Assembly: GCF_002843305.1 (NCBI RefSeq)
Contig: NZ_PGSG01000006.1
Coordinates: 1 to 64,000 of the forward strand
Direction: 5' to 3'
DNA: 64,000 nucleotides
From: Streptomyces barkulensis
GTDB taxonomy: Bacteria > Actinomycetota > Actinomycetes > Streptomycetales > Streptomycetaceae
Below are positions 40,570 to 51,308 of the stretch, piece after piece. Within the stretch, counting starts at the first letter, position 1. Each line of letters begins with the position of its first letter. The position numbers and the translations under genes are program-made. The notes beneath the pieces were generated by a model. It made no database searches. It was not told the origin of the DNA and worked only from the letters and a program-made list of their open reading frames with translations.

Positions 40570-41748
40570 ATGGGCGTCGTGAACGACGAGACGGACAGGC
40601 GCAAGCGGCGGCTGCGACGGCGGCTGGAGCGGCTGATCGGGATCGCCGCGACCGAGGGGAACGAGCTGACCGCGCTGCGCAACGGGGACGAGATCTTCCC
40701 CGCGATGCTGGAGAGCATCCGGGCCGCCGAGCACACCGTCGACATGATGACGTTCGTGTACTGGCGCGGCGAGATCGCCCGCGAGTTCGCCCAGGTCATG
40801 GCCGACCGCGCCCGCGCCGGGGTGCGGGTGCGGCTGCTGCTGGACGGCTTCGGCAGCCGGCTGATCGAGGACGACCTGCTGGAGATGATGGACGAGGCCG
40901 GGGTGCAGGTGGCCTGGTTCCGCAAGCCGCTGTGGCTCTCCCCGCTGAAGCAGAACCACCGCTGCCACCGCAAGGTGCTGGTGGTGGACGAGCGGACGGC
41001 CTTCACCGGCGGGGTGGGGATCGCCGAGGAGTGGTGCGGCGACGCCCGGAACGAGAACGAGTGGCGCGACACCCATGTGCGGGTGCGCGGCCCGGCCGTG
41101 GACGGCATCGCCGCCGCGTTCGCGCAGAACTGGGCGGAGTGTGCGGAAGTGCTGTTCGACGAGCGGGACCGCTTCGTCGAACACGAGCCGCAGGGCGAAT
41201 CCGTGGTGCAGGTGGTGCGCGGTTCGGCCAGTTTCGGCTGGCAGGACATGCAGACGCTGCTGCGGGTGGTGCTGGAGACGGCGCAGGAGCGCGTGCGGCT
41301 GGCCACGGCGTACTTCGCGCCCGACCCGTACTTCGTCGAGATGCTGTGCGCCACCGCGCGCCGCGGGGTGGAGGTGGAGCTGCTGCTGCCCGGCCCGCAC
41401 ACCGACCAGCGGGCGTCCCAGCTGTCCGGGCAGGGCCACTACGAGGAGCTGCTGGCGTGCGGGGTGCGGATCTGGCACTTCCAGCCGACGATGATGCACG
41501 CCAAGATCGTCACGGTGGACAAGGTCGCCTCGCTGGTGGGATCCACCAACCTCAACCGGCGCTCGATGGACCACGACGAGGAGGTCATGCTCGTCGTCCT
41601 GGACGAGGACTTCACCGCGGGGCTGGACCGGGACTACGAAGCGGACCTGCGCCGGAGCGTGCGGATCGTGGGCGCCCGCTGGCGCGGGCGGCCGGTGGTG
41701 CAGCGGGTGCGGGAGGCTGCCGTGGCGCCGATCCGCCGGTTCCTGTGA
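40570..41748 (+). CDS. Phospholipase D/cardiolipin synthase-like protein
   Basis: This 392-aa protein of the PLD superfamily has two HKD-type motifs, HRKVLVVDERTAFTGG near residue 137 and HAKIVTVDKVASLVGSTNLN near 310. The two His would form the phosphatidyl-enzyme and act as acid. Order and spacing fit cardiolipin synthase, but the usual N-terminal membrane helices are missing, so it may be a soluble or peripheral ClsB-like enzyme. Start ATG 40570 behind GGGAGGAAGAG. Confidence 0.87.
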   Translation: MGVVNDETDRRKRRLRRRLERLIGIAATEGNELTALRNGDEIFPAMLESIRAAEHTVDMMTFVYWRGEIAREFAQVMADRARAGVRVRLLLDGFGSRLIEDDLLEMMDEAGVQVAWFRKPLWLSPLKQNHRCHRKVLVVDERTAFTGGVGIAEEWCGDARNENEWRDTHVRVRGPAVDGIAAAFAQNWAECAEVLFDERDRFVEHEPQGESVVQVVRGSASFGWQDMQTLLRVVLETAQERVRLATAYFAPDPYFVEMLCATARRGVEVELLLPGPHTDQRASQLSGQGHYEELLACGVRIWHFQPTMMHAKIVTVDKVASLVGSTNLNRRSMDHDEEVMLVVLDEDFTAGLDRDYEADLRRSVRIVGARWRGRPVVQRVREAAVAPIRRFL

Positions 41749-41786
41749 GACGCCGCCTCCGGTCGGGTACCGCCTCCGGCGGGACG

Positions 41787-41825
41787 CCGACGGGCCGGGA
41801 CCGCGGTGCGGTCCCGGCCCGTCGG
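41787..41825. terminator. Bidirectional terminator between the PLD-like gene and aspS
   Basis: A perfect 18-bp GC stem closes on a 3-nt loop in the convergent gap. Confidence 0.75.
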
Positions 41826-41844
41826 CGTGTGGCCCGTGTGCCCG

Positions 41845-43620
41845 TCAGTCGGCCTTCTTGACCTGCGGCGGCTTGCGCACCGACAGGTGAAGCTCCTTCA
41901 GCCGGGCCTCGTCGACCTCGCTCGGGGCGCCCATCAGCAGGTCCTGGGCGTTGCCGTTGAGGGGGAAGGCGATGGTCTCGCGGATGTTGGGCTCGTCCGC
42001 CAGCAGCATCACGATGCGGTCGATGCCCGGGGCGATGCCGCCGTGCGGCGGGGCGCCGAAGTGGAAGGCGCGCAGCATGCCGCCGAACTCGCGCTCGACC
42101 TCCTCGTGGCTGTAGCCGGCGATCTCGAAGGCCCTGTACATGATCTCCGGCTCGTGGTTCCGGATCGCGCCGGAGGACAGCTCGACGCCGTTGCAGACGA
42201 TGTCGTACTGCCACGCCAGGATGTCCAGCGGGTCCTTGGTCTCCAGCGCCTCCAGGCCGCCCTGCGGCATGGAGAACGGGTTGTGGGAGAACTCGATCTG
42301 CCCGGTGTCCTCGTTCCTCTCGAACATCGGGAAGTCGACGATCCAGCAGAAGCGGAAGACGTTCTCCTCGAAGTGGCCGGTGCGGCGCCCGGCCTCGACG
42401 CGGACCGCGCCCATGATCTTCGAGACCTCGTCGAACTCGCCCGCGCCGAAGAAGACGGCCGTGCCCGGCCCGGCGTCCAGGCGGGACAGCAGGGCGGAGA
42501 CGTTCTCCTCGGTCAGGAACTTGGCGATCGGGCCGGTCAGCTTCCCGTCCTCGCCCACGCGCACCCAGGCCAGGCCCTTGGCGCCCTGTTCGACGGCGAA
42601 CTCGCCCATCTGGTCGAAGAACTTGCGCGGCTGGCCGGCGGTGCCGGGCACGGCCAGGGCGCGCACGTGCCTGCCCGCGAACGCCTTGAACTCCGAGCCG
42701 GCGAAGACGTCGGAGACGTCGGTCAGCTCCAGTCCCACGCGCAGGTCCGGCTTGTCGCTGCCGTACTTGAGCATCGCCTCGCGGAAGGGGATGCGCGGGA
42801 AGGGCGAGGTGACGTGGCGCCCGTTGCCGAACTTCTCGAAGAGGTCGGTCATGACCTTCTCGATGACGCCGAAGACGTCCTCCTGCTCGACGAAGCTCAT
42901 CTCCATGTCGAGCTGGTAGAACTCGCCCGGCGAGCGGTCGGCGCGGGCGTCCTCGTCGCGGAAGCAGGGCGCGATCTGGAAGTAGCGGTCGAAGCCCGCG
43001 ATCATCAGCAGCTGCTTGAACTGCTGCGGGGCCTGCGGCAGCGCGTAGAACCTGCCCGCGTGCAGCCGGGAGGGCACCAGGAAGTCGCGCGCGCCCTCGG
43101 GGGAGGTGGCCGACAGGATCGGGGTGGCCAGCTCGTTGAAGCCGAGTGCCGTCATCTCCTGCCGGATGGTGGAGATGACCGCCGAGCGCAGCATGATGTT
43201 GCGGTGCATGCGCTCCTTGCGCAGGTCGAGGAAGCGGTACTCCAGGCGCCGCTCCTCGTTGACGCCGTCCTCGGTGTTGATGGTGAACGGCAGCGGGTCG
43301 GCGGCGCCCAGCACCTCGACCCCGGCGACCTCGACCTCGATCTCGCCGGTGGGCAGCTCGGGGTTGACGTTCTCCTCGCCGCGGGCGACGACCCGGCCGT
43401 CGACGCGGACGACGGACTCCTTGGAGATCGAGCTCAGCGCCTCGTAGGGGGCGGTGTCGGGGCGGACGACGAGCTGGACGATCCCGTGGTGGTCGCGGAG
43501 ATCGATGAAGAGGATGCCGCCCAGGTTCCGCCGATTGTGCAGCCAGCCGGAGAGGCGGACATCCGTGTCGATGTCCGCGGCACGGAGCTCGCCGCAGGTG
43601 TGGGACCGGTACCGATGCAT
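41845..43620 (-). CDS. aspS: Aspartyl-tRNA synthetase
   Basis: This class II aminoacyl-tRNA synthetase of 591 aa has an N-terminal OB-fold anticodon-binding domain (residues about 1-105), the catalytic core with motif 2 ([26 protein letters not shown]) and motif 3 ([11 protein letters not shown]), and the bacterial GAD insertion between. Actinomycetes use it as a non-discriminating enzyme when they have GatCAB, so it may also charge tRNA-Asn. I prefer the second of two adjacent ATGs (43620), giving [12 protein letters not shown]. No ribosome site is seen. Confidence 0.96.
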   Translation of the reverse strand: MHRYRSHTCGELRAADIDTDVRLSGWLHNRRNLGGILFIDLRDHHGIVQLVVRPDTAPYEALSSISKESVVRVDGRVVARGEENVNPELPTGEIEVEVAGVEVLGAADPLPFTINTEDGVNEERRLEYRFLDLRKERMHRNIMLRSAVISTIRQEMTALGFNELATPILSATSPEGARDFLVPSRLHAGRFYALPQAPQQFKQLLMIAGFDRYFQIAPCFRDEDARADRSPGEFYQLDMEMSFVEQEDVFGVIEKVMTDLFEKFGNGRHVTSPFPRIPFREAMLKYGSDKPDLRVGLELTDVSDVFAGSEFKAFAGRHVRALAVPGTAGQPRKFFDQMGEFAVEQGAKGLAWVRVGEDGKLTGPIAKFLTEENVSALLSRLDAGPGTAVFFGAGEFDEVSKIMGAVRVEAGRRTGHFEENVFRFCWIVDFPMFERNEDTGQIEFSHNPFSMPQGGLEALETKDPLDILAWQYDIVCNGVELSSGAIRNHEPEIMYRAFEIAGYSHEEVEREFGGMLRAFHFGAPPHGGIAPGIDRIVMLLADEPNIRETIAFPLNGNAQDLLMGAPSEVDEARLKELHLSVRKPPQVKKAD

Positions 43621-43760
43621 CATTCGTCCAAGTCGTCAGGTTGTCGGTTGGTGTCGGGCCGCCGGCCGCTCGTCGGCGAGGGGGCGCACACGCCCCACAG
43701 ACTACCGTCCGGGCCGTCTTCCGCCGGGTGCCCCCGGGAACGACCACATATGGTGGAAAA

Positions 43761-46025
43761 GTGCACACCGAGGACATTCTCGCGGCCACCGGGGTCGGCC
43801 TGTGGCGCTGGGACAACACGGCCGGCGTCATCACGCTGGACGCCACCGCCGCCCGGCTGCTGGGCCTGCCGCCCGAGGAGACCGTCCTGACCGAGGGCGC
43901 CCTGCGCTCCCGCTTCCACGCGCTCGACTACGCGGAACTGGCCAACGTCGCCGCCCTCGCCATCGCCGAGGGCACGATCGCGGAGGCGCTGCAGCGGGTG
44001 GTGGCGCCGGACGGCACCGTCCTGCGGATCGTGCGCAACCGGCTGGCCCTGGCCGGGCAGACCCTGATGGGGCCGGAGCCGGGCCAGTCCTTCGTGCTGT
44101 ACGGCCTGCTGACCGAGGCCCCCTGGCCGAACCGCCCCGCCGAGGCCGACGGGGCGGTCTCGGAGATGCCCCAGGAGACGTATCCGGTGGAGATCACCGC
44201 CGAGCGGCCCCCGGGCGCGTCCGTCCCCACGGTGCAGTCACCGGTCGCCCAGGCCCCGGCCGTCGCCGAGTGGCGGCACTCGCGCGAGGCGTTCCTGCTG
44301 GACGTGGGAAAGGCGCTGGCCGAGGCGCAGACCACACAGGAGGTGCTGCGGGTGGCGGGCCAGATGTCGCTGCCCGGCCTCATCCCCTCCTCCCTGGTCA
44401 TCTACGGCGTCAGGGGAGACCGGCTGACACCGATCGGCTACTACGGACCGGACGCGGACCGGCGGCCGGCCTTCGGCGAGACGACGCTGGAGAGCGACTA
44501 CCCCGGCAGCGCGGCCGTCCGCACCGGCCGGGCCGTCTACCTGGCCTCCCCCGAGGAGTACCGGCGCCGCTTCCCCGCCGTCTGGCCCCTGGTCTCGGGC
44601 TACGGGCGCCGGGCCTGGGCCTATCTGCCGCTGATCGTGGGCGGCCGGACGATCGGCGCCTGGCTGCTCGCCTTCGACGCCCCCGCCGCCTTCACCCCCG
44701 ACGAGCGCCAACTGCTGGTGGCGGTGGCGCGGATGCTGGCACAGGCCCTGTCGCGGGTGTACATCCAGGAGTCCAAGCGGGAGCTGGCCGACAGCCTCCA
44801 GCGCACCATGCGGCCCGCCCAGCGCACCGCCGTCCCGGGCATGACGGTGGTCAGCCGGTACCTGCCGGTCGGCGGCGGCCTCCAGGTCGGGGGTGACTGG
44901 TACGACGTGATCCCGCTGCCGTCCGGCCGCACCGCTCTGGTGATCGGCGACGTGCAGGGGCACGACGTACGCGCCGCGGGGGTCATGACGCAGCTGCGGA
45001 TCGCGCTGCGCGCCTACGCCGCGGAGGGGCACCGGCCCGACGCGGTGCTCGCCCGCGCCAACCGCTTCCTGGCCGGGATGGAGACCGGCGACCTGCCCGA
45101 GCCCGGCAGCGCCGCCTGGCGGGCGGACGCGGGCCCGGCCGACGACCACCGCTTCGCCACCTGCCTGTACGTGGAGGCCGACCCGGACGGCGCGCTCGAC
45201 ATCGCCCGCGCCGGCCACCCGGAACCGGTGGTCCGCCTGGCCGACGGCGCGGTGCTGACCTGCTCGGTGGCGCCCGGACCGCCGCTGGGGATCGTCGGGG
45301 ACGCCGACTACCCCGTCACCCGTGTGGTGCTGGGCCGGGGCGAGACGCTGCTGATGTGCACCGACGGTCTCGTCGAGGCCGGCGGCCTGGACTACGACGC
45401 CGGGTGGGCGCGGCTGCGCAAGGTCCTGGGGGAGCAGGGGGGATCGCCGGAGAACCTCGCCGACACGCTGATCCACGCGATGCACGGCGCCCCGACCCGC
45501 CATGTGACCGGCACCGGGCACGGCATGGAACCGCGCACGGGCGGGCGCGAGGACGACATCGCGCTGATGCTGCTGAGCCGCGAGGGCGGCGCGCCCGAGG
45601 TGCGCCCGCGCCCCCTGGTGCGCCGTCTGGTGATGTCGGTGGCCCAGTCCGAGCAGGCCCGGATCGCCGACGCCCGCCACCAGCTGCGCGAGCTGCTGTT
45701 CGACTGGGCGGTGGAGGACCAGGTGGAGGGCGCCGTCCTGCTGCTGTCGGAGCTGCTGACCAACGCCCTGGTCCACACCGAGTGGGACGCCACGCTCGCC
45801 GCCGAGCTGGAGGGCGAGCCGGGCTCGCGGCGGCTGCACGTGGAGGTCGCGGACTCCAGCGAAGAACTGCCCCACCGGCGCCACCCCGGCGAGCTGGCCT
45901 CCCGCGGACGCGGTCTGCTGCTGCTGGAGATGCTGGCGCACGCGTGGGGGGTGGAGCCCAGGGGCGCGGGCAAGAGCATCTGGTTCGAGCTCCACGAGGC
46001 CGAGGAGGGGCCGGACTGGGGCTGA
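43761..46025 (+). CDS. SpoIIE-type PP2C phosphatase with PAS, GAF and HATPase domains
   Basis: This 754-aa multi-domain regulator has a PAS-like region (about residues 1-110), a GAF-like sensor (about 180-330), a PP2C/SpoIIE phosphatase domain (about 345-600, with VGGDWYDVIPL, GDVQGHDVRAAG and GREDDIALMLL metal-binding Asp residues), and a C-terminal HATPase_c domain (LLSELLTNALVHT N-box, RGRGLLLLEMLAHAWGV). Such fusions can both phosphorylate and dephosphorylate anti-anti-sigma proteins. Start GTG 43761, with GTGGAAAA upstream. It is divergent from aspS. Confidence 0.92.
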   Translation: MHTEDILAATGVGLWRWDNTAGVITLDATAARLLGLPPEETVLTEGALRSRFHALDYAELANVAALAIAEGTIAEALQRVVAPDGTVLRIVRNRLALAGQTLMGPEPGQSFVLYGLLTEAPWPNRPAEADGAVSEMPQETYPVEITAERPPGASVPTVQSPVAQAPAVAEWRHSREAFLLDVGKALAEAQTTQEVLRVAGQMSLPGLIPSSLVIYGVRGDRLTPIGYYGPDADRRPAFGETTLESDYPGSAAVRTGRAVYLASPEEYRRRFPAVWPLVSGYGRRAWAYLPLIVGGRTIGAWLLAFDAPAAFTPDERQLLVAVARMLAQALSRVYIQESKRELADSLQRTMRPAQRTAVPGMTVVSRYLPVGGGLQVGGDWYDVIPLPSGRTALVIGDVQGHDVRAAGVMTQLRIALRAYAAEGHRPDAVLARANRFLAGMETGDLPEPGSAAWRADAGPADDHRFATCLYVEADPDGALDIARAGHPEPVVRLADGAVLTCSVAPGPPLGIVGDADYPVTRVVLGRGETLLMCTDGLVEAGGLDYDAGWARLRKVLGEQGGSPENLADTLIHAMHGAPTRHVTGTGHGMEPRTGGREDDIALMLLSREGGAPEVRPRPLVRRLVMSVAQSEQARIADARHQLRELLFDWAVEDQVEGAVLLLSELLTNALVHTEWDATLAAELEGEPGSRRLHVEVADSSEELPHRRHPGELASRGRGLLLLEMLAHAWGVEPRGAGKSIWFELHEAEEGPDWG

Positions 46026-46029
46026 ACCG

Positions 46030-46068
46030 CGGGCCCCGCGTCAGGCCCCGCGTCAGGCCCCGCGTCAG
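46030..46068. repeat. Tandem 13-bp repeat
   Basis: Three near-identical copies of a unit containing CCCCGCGTCAGG follow the SpoIIE gene stop. A shorter repeat of ACCAGGGCCGC follows. It lies between converging genes and has no other signal. Confidence 0.6.
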
Positions 46069-46106
46069 GCCTCGCCAGACCGCACCAGGGCCGCACCAGG
46101 GCCGCG

Positions 46107-47060
46107 TCAGTGGGCTCCGGCCGGGACCGAGCCCAGCCGTCCCGCCTTGAAGTCCTCGAACGCCTGGACCAGTTCGGCGTGGCTGTTCATCACGAACGGG
46201 CCGTAGTGGGCCATCGGCTCGCGGATCGGCAGACCGCCGAGCAGGACCACCTCGAAGTTCTCGCTGCGGGAGTCCTGCTCCTCGGCGGCGCGGACGGTGA
46301 GCGCGCCGCCGTCGCCGAAGACGACCGTTCGGCCCGTGCCGAAGGGCCTCCTCTCCGCGCCCGCGAAACCGTGGCCGGCCAGGCCGTACGCGAGGGCGTT
46401 GAAGTCCGGCCGCCAGGGGAGCGTGACCTCGGCGCCGGGGCTCACCGAGGCGTGGACCATCGTGATCGGCGTGTGCGTGACGCCCGGGCCCTCGTGGCCG
46501 TCCAGCTCCCCCGCGATGACGCGCAGGAGCGCGCCGCCGTCGCCCGAGGTCAGCAGCCGGACGCTGCCGCCGCGGATGTCCTGGTAGCGGGGGTCGGTCA
46601 TCTTGTCCCTGGCCGGCAGGTTGACCCACAGCTGCAGGCCGTGGAAGAGGCCGCCGGAGACGACCAGCTCCTCGGGCGGGGTCTCGATGTGCAGCAGGCC
46701 GGAGCCCGCGGTCATCCACTGGGTGTCGCCGTCGGAGATGGTGCCCCCGCCGCCGTGGGAGTCCCGGTGGACGAAGGTGCCGTCGATGATGTAGGTGACG
46801 GTCTCGAAGCCCCGGTGCGGGTGCCAGGGGGTCCCCTTGGGCTCGCCGGCCTCGTAGTCCACCTCACCCATCTGGTCCATCATGATGAACGGGTCCAGGT
46901 ACCTGTGGTCGATCCCGGCGAACGCGCGGCGCACCGGGAAGCCCTCGCCCTCGAAGCCGGAGGGAGCCGTGGCCGTGTGCAGGACGCGGCGCGGGCGGGC
47001 GTCGGCCGGGGCGGTGACGCGGGGGAGTACGAGCGGGTTCTCGGCGGTGATCGCCGGCAT
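46107..47060 (-). CDS. Pirin-family protein
   Basis: This 317-aa bicupin has the metal-binding pirin motif in the first cupin (GTPWHPHRGFETVTYIIDG with two His, HIETPPEE with His and Glu). The second cupin is in the C-terminal half. Bacterial pirins bind Fe(II) and some have quercetin 2,3-dioxygenase activity. ATG 47060 lies behind GAGGAGGTCCAG. The neighbouring SseB-like gene is on the same strand upstream. Confidence 0.92.
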   Translation of the reverse strand: MPAITAENPLVLPRVTAPADARPRRVLHTATAPSGFEGEGFPVRRAFAGIDHRYLDPFIMMDQMGEVDYEAGEPKGTPWHPHRGFETVTYIIDGTFVHRDSHGGGGTISDGDTQWMTAGSGLLHIETPPEELVVSGGLFHGLQLWVNLPARDKMTDPRYQDIRGGSVRLLTSGDGGALLRVIAGELDGHEGPGVTHTPITMVHASVSPGAEVTLPWRPDFNALAYGLAGHGFAGAERRPFGTGRTVVFGDGGALTVRAAEEQDSRSENFEVVLLGGLPIREPMAHYGPFVMNSHAELVQAFEDFKAGRLGSVPAGAH

Positions 47061-47221
47061 CTGGACCTCCTCGGGAAGCCTGGAGGCACCAGGGTATTTC
47101 AACGTTCAACGGAAAGCCAGGAGCGCACGGCGCGGGCGGCGTGCACGGTGCCGGCAGTGCACACGGTGCGGGTGGTGCGACCCTCCGCTCCCCGAGCGCC
47201 CCGGGCGGGACCGGCAGCGGG

Positions 47222-47785
47222 TCAGCCGTACATCCGGCGCATCGCGAAGTCGACCATCTCCTCGACCGCCTTGGCGTCGAAGACGATCCGGTGCTCGCCC
47301 TCCATGTCCAGCACGAAGCCGTAGCCCGACGGCAGCAGGTCGAGCACCTCCGCACCGGTGATCACGAAGTACTTCGACTCCTTGCCCGCGTACGCGCGCA
47401 GCTCCTTGAGCGTGGTGAACATCGGGATCACCGGCTGCTGGGTGTTGTGCAGCGCCAGGAAGCCGGGGGTGTCGCCGCGCGGGCAGTACACCTTCGACGT
47501 GGCGAAGATGGCCTGGAAGTCCTCGGGGGACATCACCCCGGTGGTGAAGGCCCGTACGGCCTCGGCCAGCGACGGCGGCGAGGGCTCCGGGTAGAGCGGC
47601 TGCTGCTGCCCGTAGCCGGGCGGCGGCGGCTGCTGTCCGTAGTGCTGGCCGCCGTGGCCGGCGTGCTGTCCGGCGTGTGCGCCGTGCCCGGGGTGGCCGG
47701 TGTGCCCCGGGTGGCCGGTGTGGCCGCCGTGACCGGCGTGCTGCCCCGCGTGCCCCGCGTTTCCGGTCTGGTCGTAGCCGTACAT
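47222..47785 (-). CDS. SseB-like protein with His/Gly-rich N-terminus
   Basis: This 187-aa protein has two parts. Residues about 8-60 are a low-complexity series of AGH, GGHTGHPGH and GQH repeats with more than a dozen His, and then a Pro/Gln-rich hinge. Residues about 70-187 form an SseB-type domain (VMSPEDFQAIFATSKVYCPRGD, VIPMFTTLKELRAYAG, LPSGYGFVLDMEGEHRIVF). The His-rich arm could bind Zn or Ni. Start ATG 47785. Function unknown. Confidence 0.8.
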   Translation of the reverse strand: MYGYDQTGNAGHAGQHAGHGGHTGHPGHTGHPGHGAHAGQHAGHGGQHYGQQPPPPGYGQQQPLYPEPSPPSLAEAVRAFTTGVMSPEDFQAIFATSKVYCPRGDTPGFLALHNTQQPVIPMFTTLKELRAYAGKESKYFVITGAEVLDLLPSGYGFVLDMEGEHRIVFDAKAVEEMVDFAMRRMYG

Positions 47786-47983
47786 GGGCGTAAGCGTATC
47801 GACTTCGGGCCCCCTCCCGCCCCGCCGCGGGAGCGGTCCGCCGTCAAGGCGCCCCCCGGGGAGTTCTGTCACAGTCGCGCGGATCGGGTTGCTTCTTATT
47901 ACCGGCGGGTAGCATGATGAGAGCTACTTTCTGGTACGCGTAGGGAGGAGTCTCCTCCCCCTATCCACTACGGAGCCGTCGCC

Positions 47984-49810
47984 ATGGGGCACTACAAGTC
48001 GAATCTCCGCGACATCGAGTTCAACCTCTTCGAGGTACTCGGCCGCGACACGGTGTACGGCACCGGCCCGTTCGCGGAGATGGACGTCGAGACCGCCAAG
48101 AGCGTGCTGGCCGAGGTCGCCCGCCTGTCGGAGAACGAACTGGCCGCCTCCTACGAGGACGCCGACCGCAACCCGCCGGTGTTCGACCCCGAGACCAACA
48201 CCGCTCCGGTCCCGGAGTCCTTCAAGAAGAGCTACCAGGCGTACATGGACGCCGAGTGGTGGCGGCTGGGCATCCCGGAGGAGATCGGCGGCACCACCGT
48301 CCCGCGGTCCCTGCTGTGGGCCTTCGCCGAGACCATCCTCGGCTCCAACCCGGCCGTGTGGATGTACGCGTCCGGCCCCGCCTTCGCCGGCGTCCTCCAC
48401 GAGGAGGGCACCGAGGAGCAGAAGAAGATAGCCAAGCTCATGGCGGACCGGCAGTGGGGCTCCACCATGGTCCTCACCGAGCCCGACGCGGGCTCCGACG
48501 TGGGCGCCGGCCGCACCAAGGCGATCAAGCAGGACGACGGCTCCTGGCACATCGAGGGCGTCAAGCGCTTCATCACCTCCGGTGAGCACGACATGTCCGA
48601 GAACATCGTGCACTTCGTCCTCGCGCGCCCCGAGGGCCACGGCCCGGGCACCAAGGGCCTGTCCCTGTTCATCGTCCCCAAGTACGACTTCGACTGGGAA
48701 ACCGGTGAGCTCGGCGGGCGCAACGGCGTCTACGCCACCAACGTCGAGCACAAGATGGGCCTGAAGGCCTCCAACACCTGCGAGATGACCTTCGGCGCCA
48801 ACGCCCCCGCCAAGGGCTGGCTGATGGGCGAGAAGCACGACGGCATCCGCCAGATGTTCAAGATCATCGAGTTCGCGCGGATGATGGTCGGCACGAAGGC
48901 CATCGCCACCCTGTCCACCGGCTACCTCAACGCGCTGGAGTACGCCAAGGAGCGCGTCCAGGGCGCCGACCTGGCCCAGTTCACGGACAAGACCGCCCCG
49001 CGCGTCACCATCACCCACCACCCCGACGTGCGCCGCTCGCTGATGACGCAGAAGGCGTACGCCGAGGGCATGCGCTCGCTGGTGCTCTACACCGCCACCG
49101 TCCAGGACGAGGTCCTGGCCAAGGAGGCCGCCGGCGAGGACGCCTCCGCCGCCAAGCGCCTGAACGACCTGCTGCTGCCGATCGTCAAGGGCTACGGCTC
49201 GGAGAAGTCCTACGAGCAGCTCGCCCAGTCGCTGCAGACCTTCGGCGGCTCCGGCTACCTGCAGGAGTACCCGGTCGAGCAGTACATCCGGGACGCCAAG
49301 ATCGACACCCTCTACGAGGGCACCACCGCGATCCAGGGCCAGGACTACTTCTTCCGCAAGATCGTCCGCGACCAGGGCCAGGCGATGACCGCCCTGTCCG
49401 AGGAGATCAAGAAGTTCCTGGCCGAGGCCGCCGGCGGCGAGGACCTGGCCGGCGCCCGCGAGCAGCTCGCCAAGGCCGCGGGCGACCTGGAGGCCATCGT
49501 CGGCACCATGCTGACCGACCTGGCCGCCACCGAGAAGGACGTCAAGTCCATCTACAAGGTCGGCCTGAACACCACCCGCCTGCTGATGGCCTCCGGCGAC
49601 GTCGTCATCGCCTACCTGCTCCTCAGGGGCGCCGCCGTGGCAGCCGACAAGCTGCCGGGCGCCGCCGCCAAGGACAGGGCGTTCTACGAGGGCAAGATCG
49701 CCGCCGCGAAGTTCTTCGCCGCGAACATCCTGCCGGGCGTCGGCGTCGAGCGGCAGATCGCCGAGGCCACCGACCTGTCGGTGATGGAGCTGGACGAGGC
49801 CGCCTTCTGA
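47984..49810 (+). CDS. Acyl-CoA dehydrogenase
   Basis: This 608-aa flavoprotein is predicted to oxidise an acyl-CoA to the 2-enoyl-CoA. It has the N-terminal helical domain, the middle beta domain ([18 protein letters not shown], a signature), and the C-terminal helical domain with the [30 protein letters not shown] signature. The catalytic base Glu is in LYEGT. The C-terminal 140 residues are the additional acyl-CoA dehydrogenase C-terminal domain of the larger FadE5-like class. ATG 47984, with GGAG upstream. A possible promoter is TTGCTT at 47889 and TAGCAT at 47910. Confidence 0.93.
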   Translation: MGHYKSNLRDIEFNLFEVLGRDTVYGTGPFAEMDVETAKSVLAEVARLSENELAASYEDADRNPPVFDPETNTAPVPESFKKSYQAYMDAEWWRLGIPEEIGGTTVPRSLLWAFAETILGSNPAVWMYASGPAFAGVLHEEGTEEQKKIAKLMADRQWGSTMVLTEPDAGSDVGAGRTKAIKQDDGSWHIEGVKRFITSGEHDMSENIVHFVLARPEGHGPGTKGLSLFIVPKYDFDWETGELGGRNGVYATNVEHKMGLKASNTCEMTFGANAPAKGWLMGEKHDGIRQMFKIIEFARMMVGTKAIATLSTGYLNALEYAKERVQGADLAQFTDKTAPRVTITHHPDVRRSLMTQKAYAEGMRSLVLYTATVQDEVLAKEAAGEDASAAKRLNDLLLPIVKGYGSEKSYEQLAQSLQTFGGSGYLQEYPVEQYIRDAKIDTLYEGTTAIQGQDYFFRKIVRDQGQAMTALSEEIKKFLAEAAGGEDLAGAREQLAKAAGDLEAIVGTMLTDLAATEKDVKSIYKVGLNTTRLLMASGDVVIAYLLLRGAAVAADKLPGAAAKDRAFYEGKIAAAKFFAANILPGVGVERQIAEATDLSVMELDEAAF

Positions 49811-49956
49811 GCCTCCTCCTCCCGGGCCGCCCTACGAGCAGGCTTCCGGGCCGGTTCCGGCCGGAGCTCTGAGCGGAGCCCGGCCGGGACGGCCGGGCTC
49901 CGGCTCCGCGGGACACCCGCGTCCGCCCGTCCTCGGGGGCGGGCGGACGCCGGGCC

Positions 49957-50001
49957 GGCGGGGGCCCCGTTCCCAGGTCAGGGGGGAACGGGGCCCCCGC
50001 C
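49957..50001. terminator. Strong hairpin terminator
   Basis: Perfect 18-bp arms enclose a 9-nt loop after the acyl-CoA dehydrogenase gene and only 17 bp before the aminopeptidase start. It ends the first gene and may also reduce read-through. Confidence 0.75.
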
Positions 50002-50018
50002 GTTCGTATGCTGGGCAC

Positions 50019-51308
50019 ATGAGCACTTCCAGCCGCTTCGACCGTGGCCACACCGACGATCTGGCCTCCTTCCTCACCGCCTCGCCCACCCCGTACCACG
50101 CGGTCGCGACCACCGCCGAGCGGCTGGAGAGGGCGGGCTTCCGGCGGCTGGAGGAGACCGACGCCTGGGACGGCGACGGCGGCGGCCGGTACGTGCTGCG
50201 CGGCGGCGCGATCATCGCCTGGTACGTGCCCGAGGGCGCCACGCCCGCCACCCCCTTCCGGATCGTCGGCGCCCACACCGACTCCCCCAACCTGCGCGTC
50301 AAGCCCGTGCCGGACACCGGCGCGGCCGGCTGGCGGCAGATCGCCGTCGAGATCTACGGCGGCACCCTGCTCAACACCTGGCTCGACCGCGACCTGGGCC
50401 TGGCCGGACGGCTGGCCCTGCGCGACGGCTCCACCCGCCTGGTGAACGCGGACCGGCCGCTGCTGCGCGTCCCCCAGCTCGCCATCCACCTCGACCGGGA
50501 GGCCAACAGCGGCCTGAAACTGGACCGCCAGCGCCACATGACGCCGATCTGGGGCCTGGGCGAGCCCCGTGAGGGCGATCTGGTGGACTTCCTCGCCGCC
50601 GAGGCCGGCCTGGACGCCGCCGACATCGCCGGCTGGGACCTGATGGTCCACAGCGTCGAGCCGCCCGCCTACCTCGGCCGCGACCGCGAACTGCTCGCCG
50701 GGCCCCGTATGGACAACCTGCTCTCCGTCCACGCCGGCACCGCCGCCCTGATCGCGGCCGCCGAGGCCGGTGACCTGCCGTACGTCCCGGTGCTGGCCGC
50801 CTTCGACCACGAGGAGAACGGCAGCCAGTCCGACACCGGCGCGGACGGCCCGCTGCTGGGCAACGTGCTGGAGCGCTCCGTACTCGCCCGGGGCGGCGGC
50901 CCCGAGGACCGCGCGCGGGCGTACGCGGGCACCGTCTGCCTGTCCTCGGACACCGGCCACGCCGTGCACCCCAACTACCCCGAGCGCCACGAGCCGGGCC
51001 ACCACCCGATGCCGAACGGCGGCCCGATCCTCAAGGTCAACGTCAACCAGCGCTACGCCACCGACGGCACCGGCCGCGCCGTCTTCGCCGCCGCCTGCGA
51101 GCGGGCCGGGGTGCCGTGGCAGTCGTTCGTCTCCAACAACGCCGTCCCCTGCGGCACGACGATCGGCCCCATCACCGCCGCACGGCACGGCATCGCCACC
51201 GTGGACATCGGTGTGGCGATCCTGTCGATGCACTCCGCCCGCGAACTGTGCGGCGCGGACGACCCGTTCCTGCTGGCGAACGCCCTGACGGCCTTTCTGG
51301 AGGCCTGA
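50019..51308 (+). CDS. M18-family aminopeptidase
   Basis: This 429-aa zinc aminopeptidase is of the aspartyl-aminopeptidase (M18) family. Di-zinc ligands lie in GAHTDSPNLRVKP (His), AFDHEENGSQSDTGADGP (Glu/Asp with the catalytic Glu pair) and a C-terminal IGVAILSMHSARELCG (His). The family forms cytosolic tetrahedral dodecamers and removes N-terminal residues, preferring Asp or Glu in many members. ATG 50019 has no clear ribosome site, and the hairpin 17 bp upstream makes a near-leaderless start possible. Confidence 0.93.
   Translation: MSTSSRFDRGHTDDLASFLTASPTPYHAVATTAERLERAGFRRLEETDAWDGDGGGRYVLRGGAIIAWYVPEGATPATPFRIVGAHTDSPNLRVKPVPDTGAAGWRQIAVEIYGGTLLNTWLDRDLGLAGRLALRDGSTRLVNADRPLLRVPQLAIHLDREANSGLKLDRQRHMTPIWGLGEPREGDLVDFLAAEAGLDAADIAGWDLMVHSVEPPAYLGRDRELLAGPRMDNLLSVHAGTAALIAAAEAGDLPYVPVLAAFDHEENGSQSDTGADGPLLGNVLERSVLARGGGPEDRARAYAGTVCLSSDTGHAVHPNYPERHEPGHHPMPNGGPILKVNVNQRYATDGTGRAVFAAACERAGVPWQSFVSNNAVPCGTTIGPITAARHGIATVDIGVAILSMHSARELCGADDPFLLANALTAFLEA

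Noticed and set aside
46030-46100. CRISPR-like array
   Set aside because: The repeats are short, direct and without spacers; it is a simple tandem repeat.
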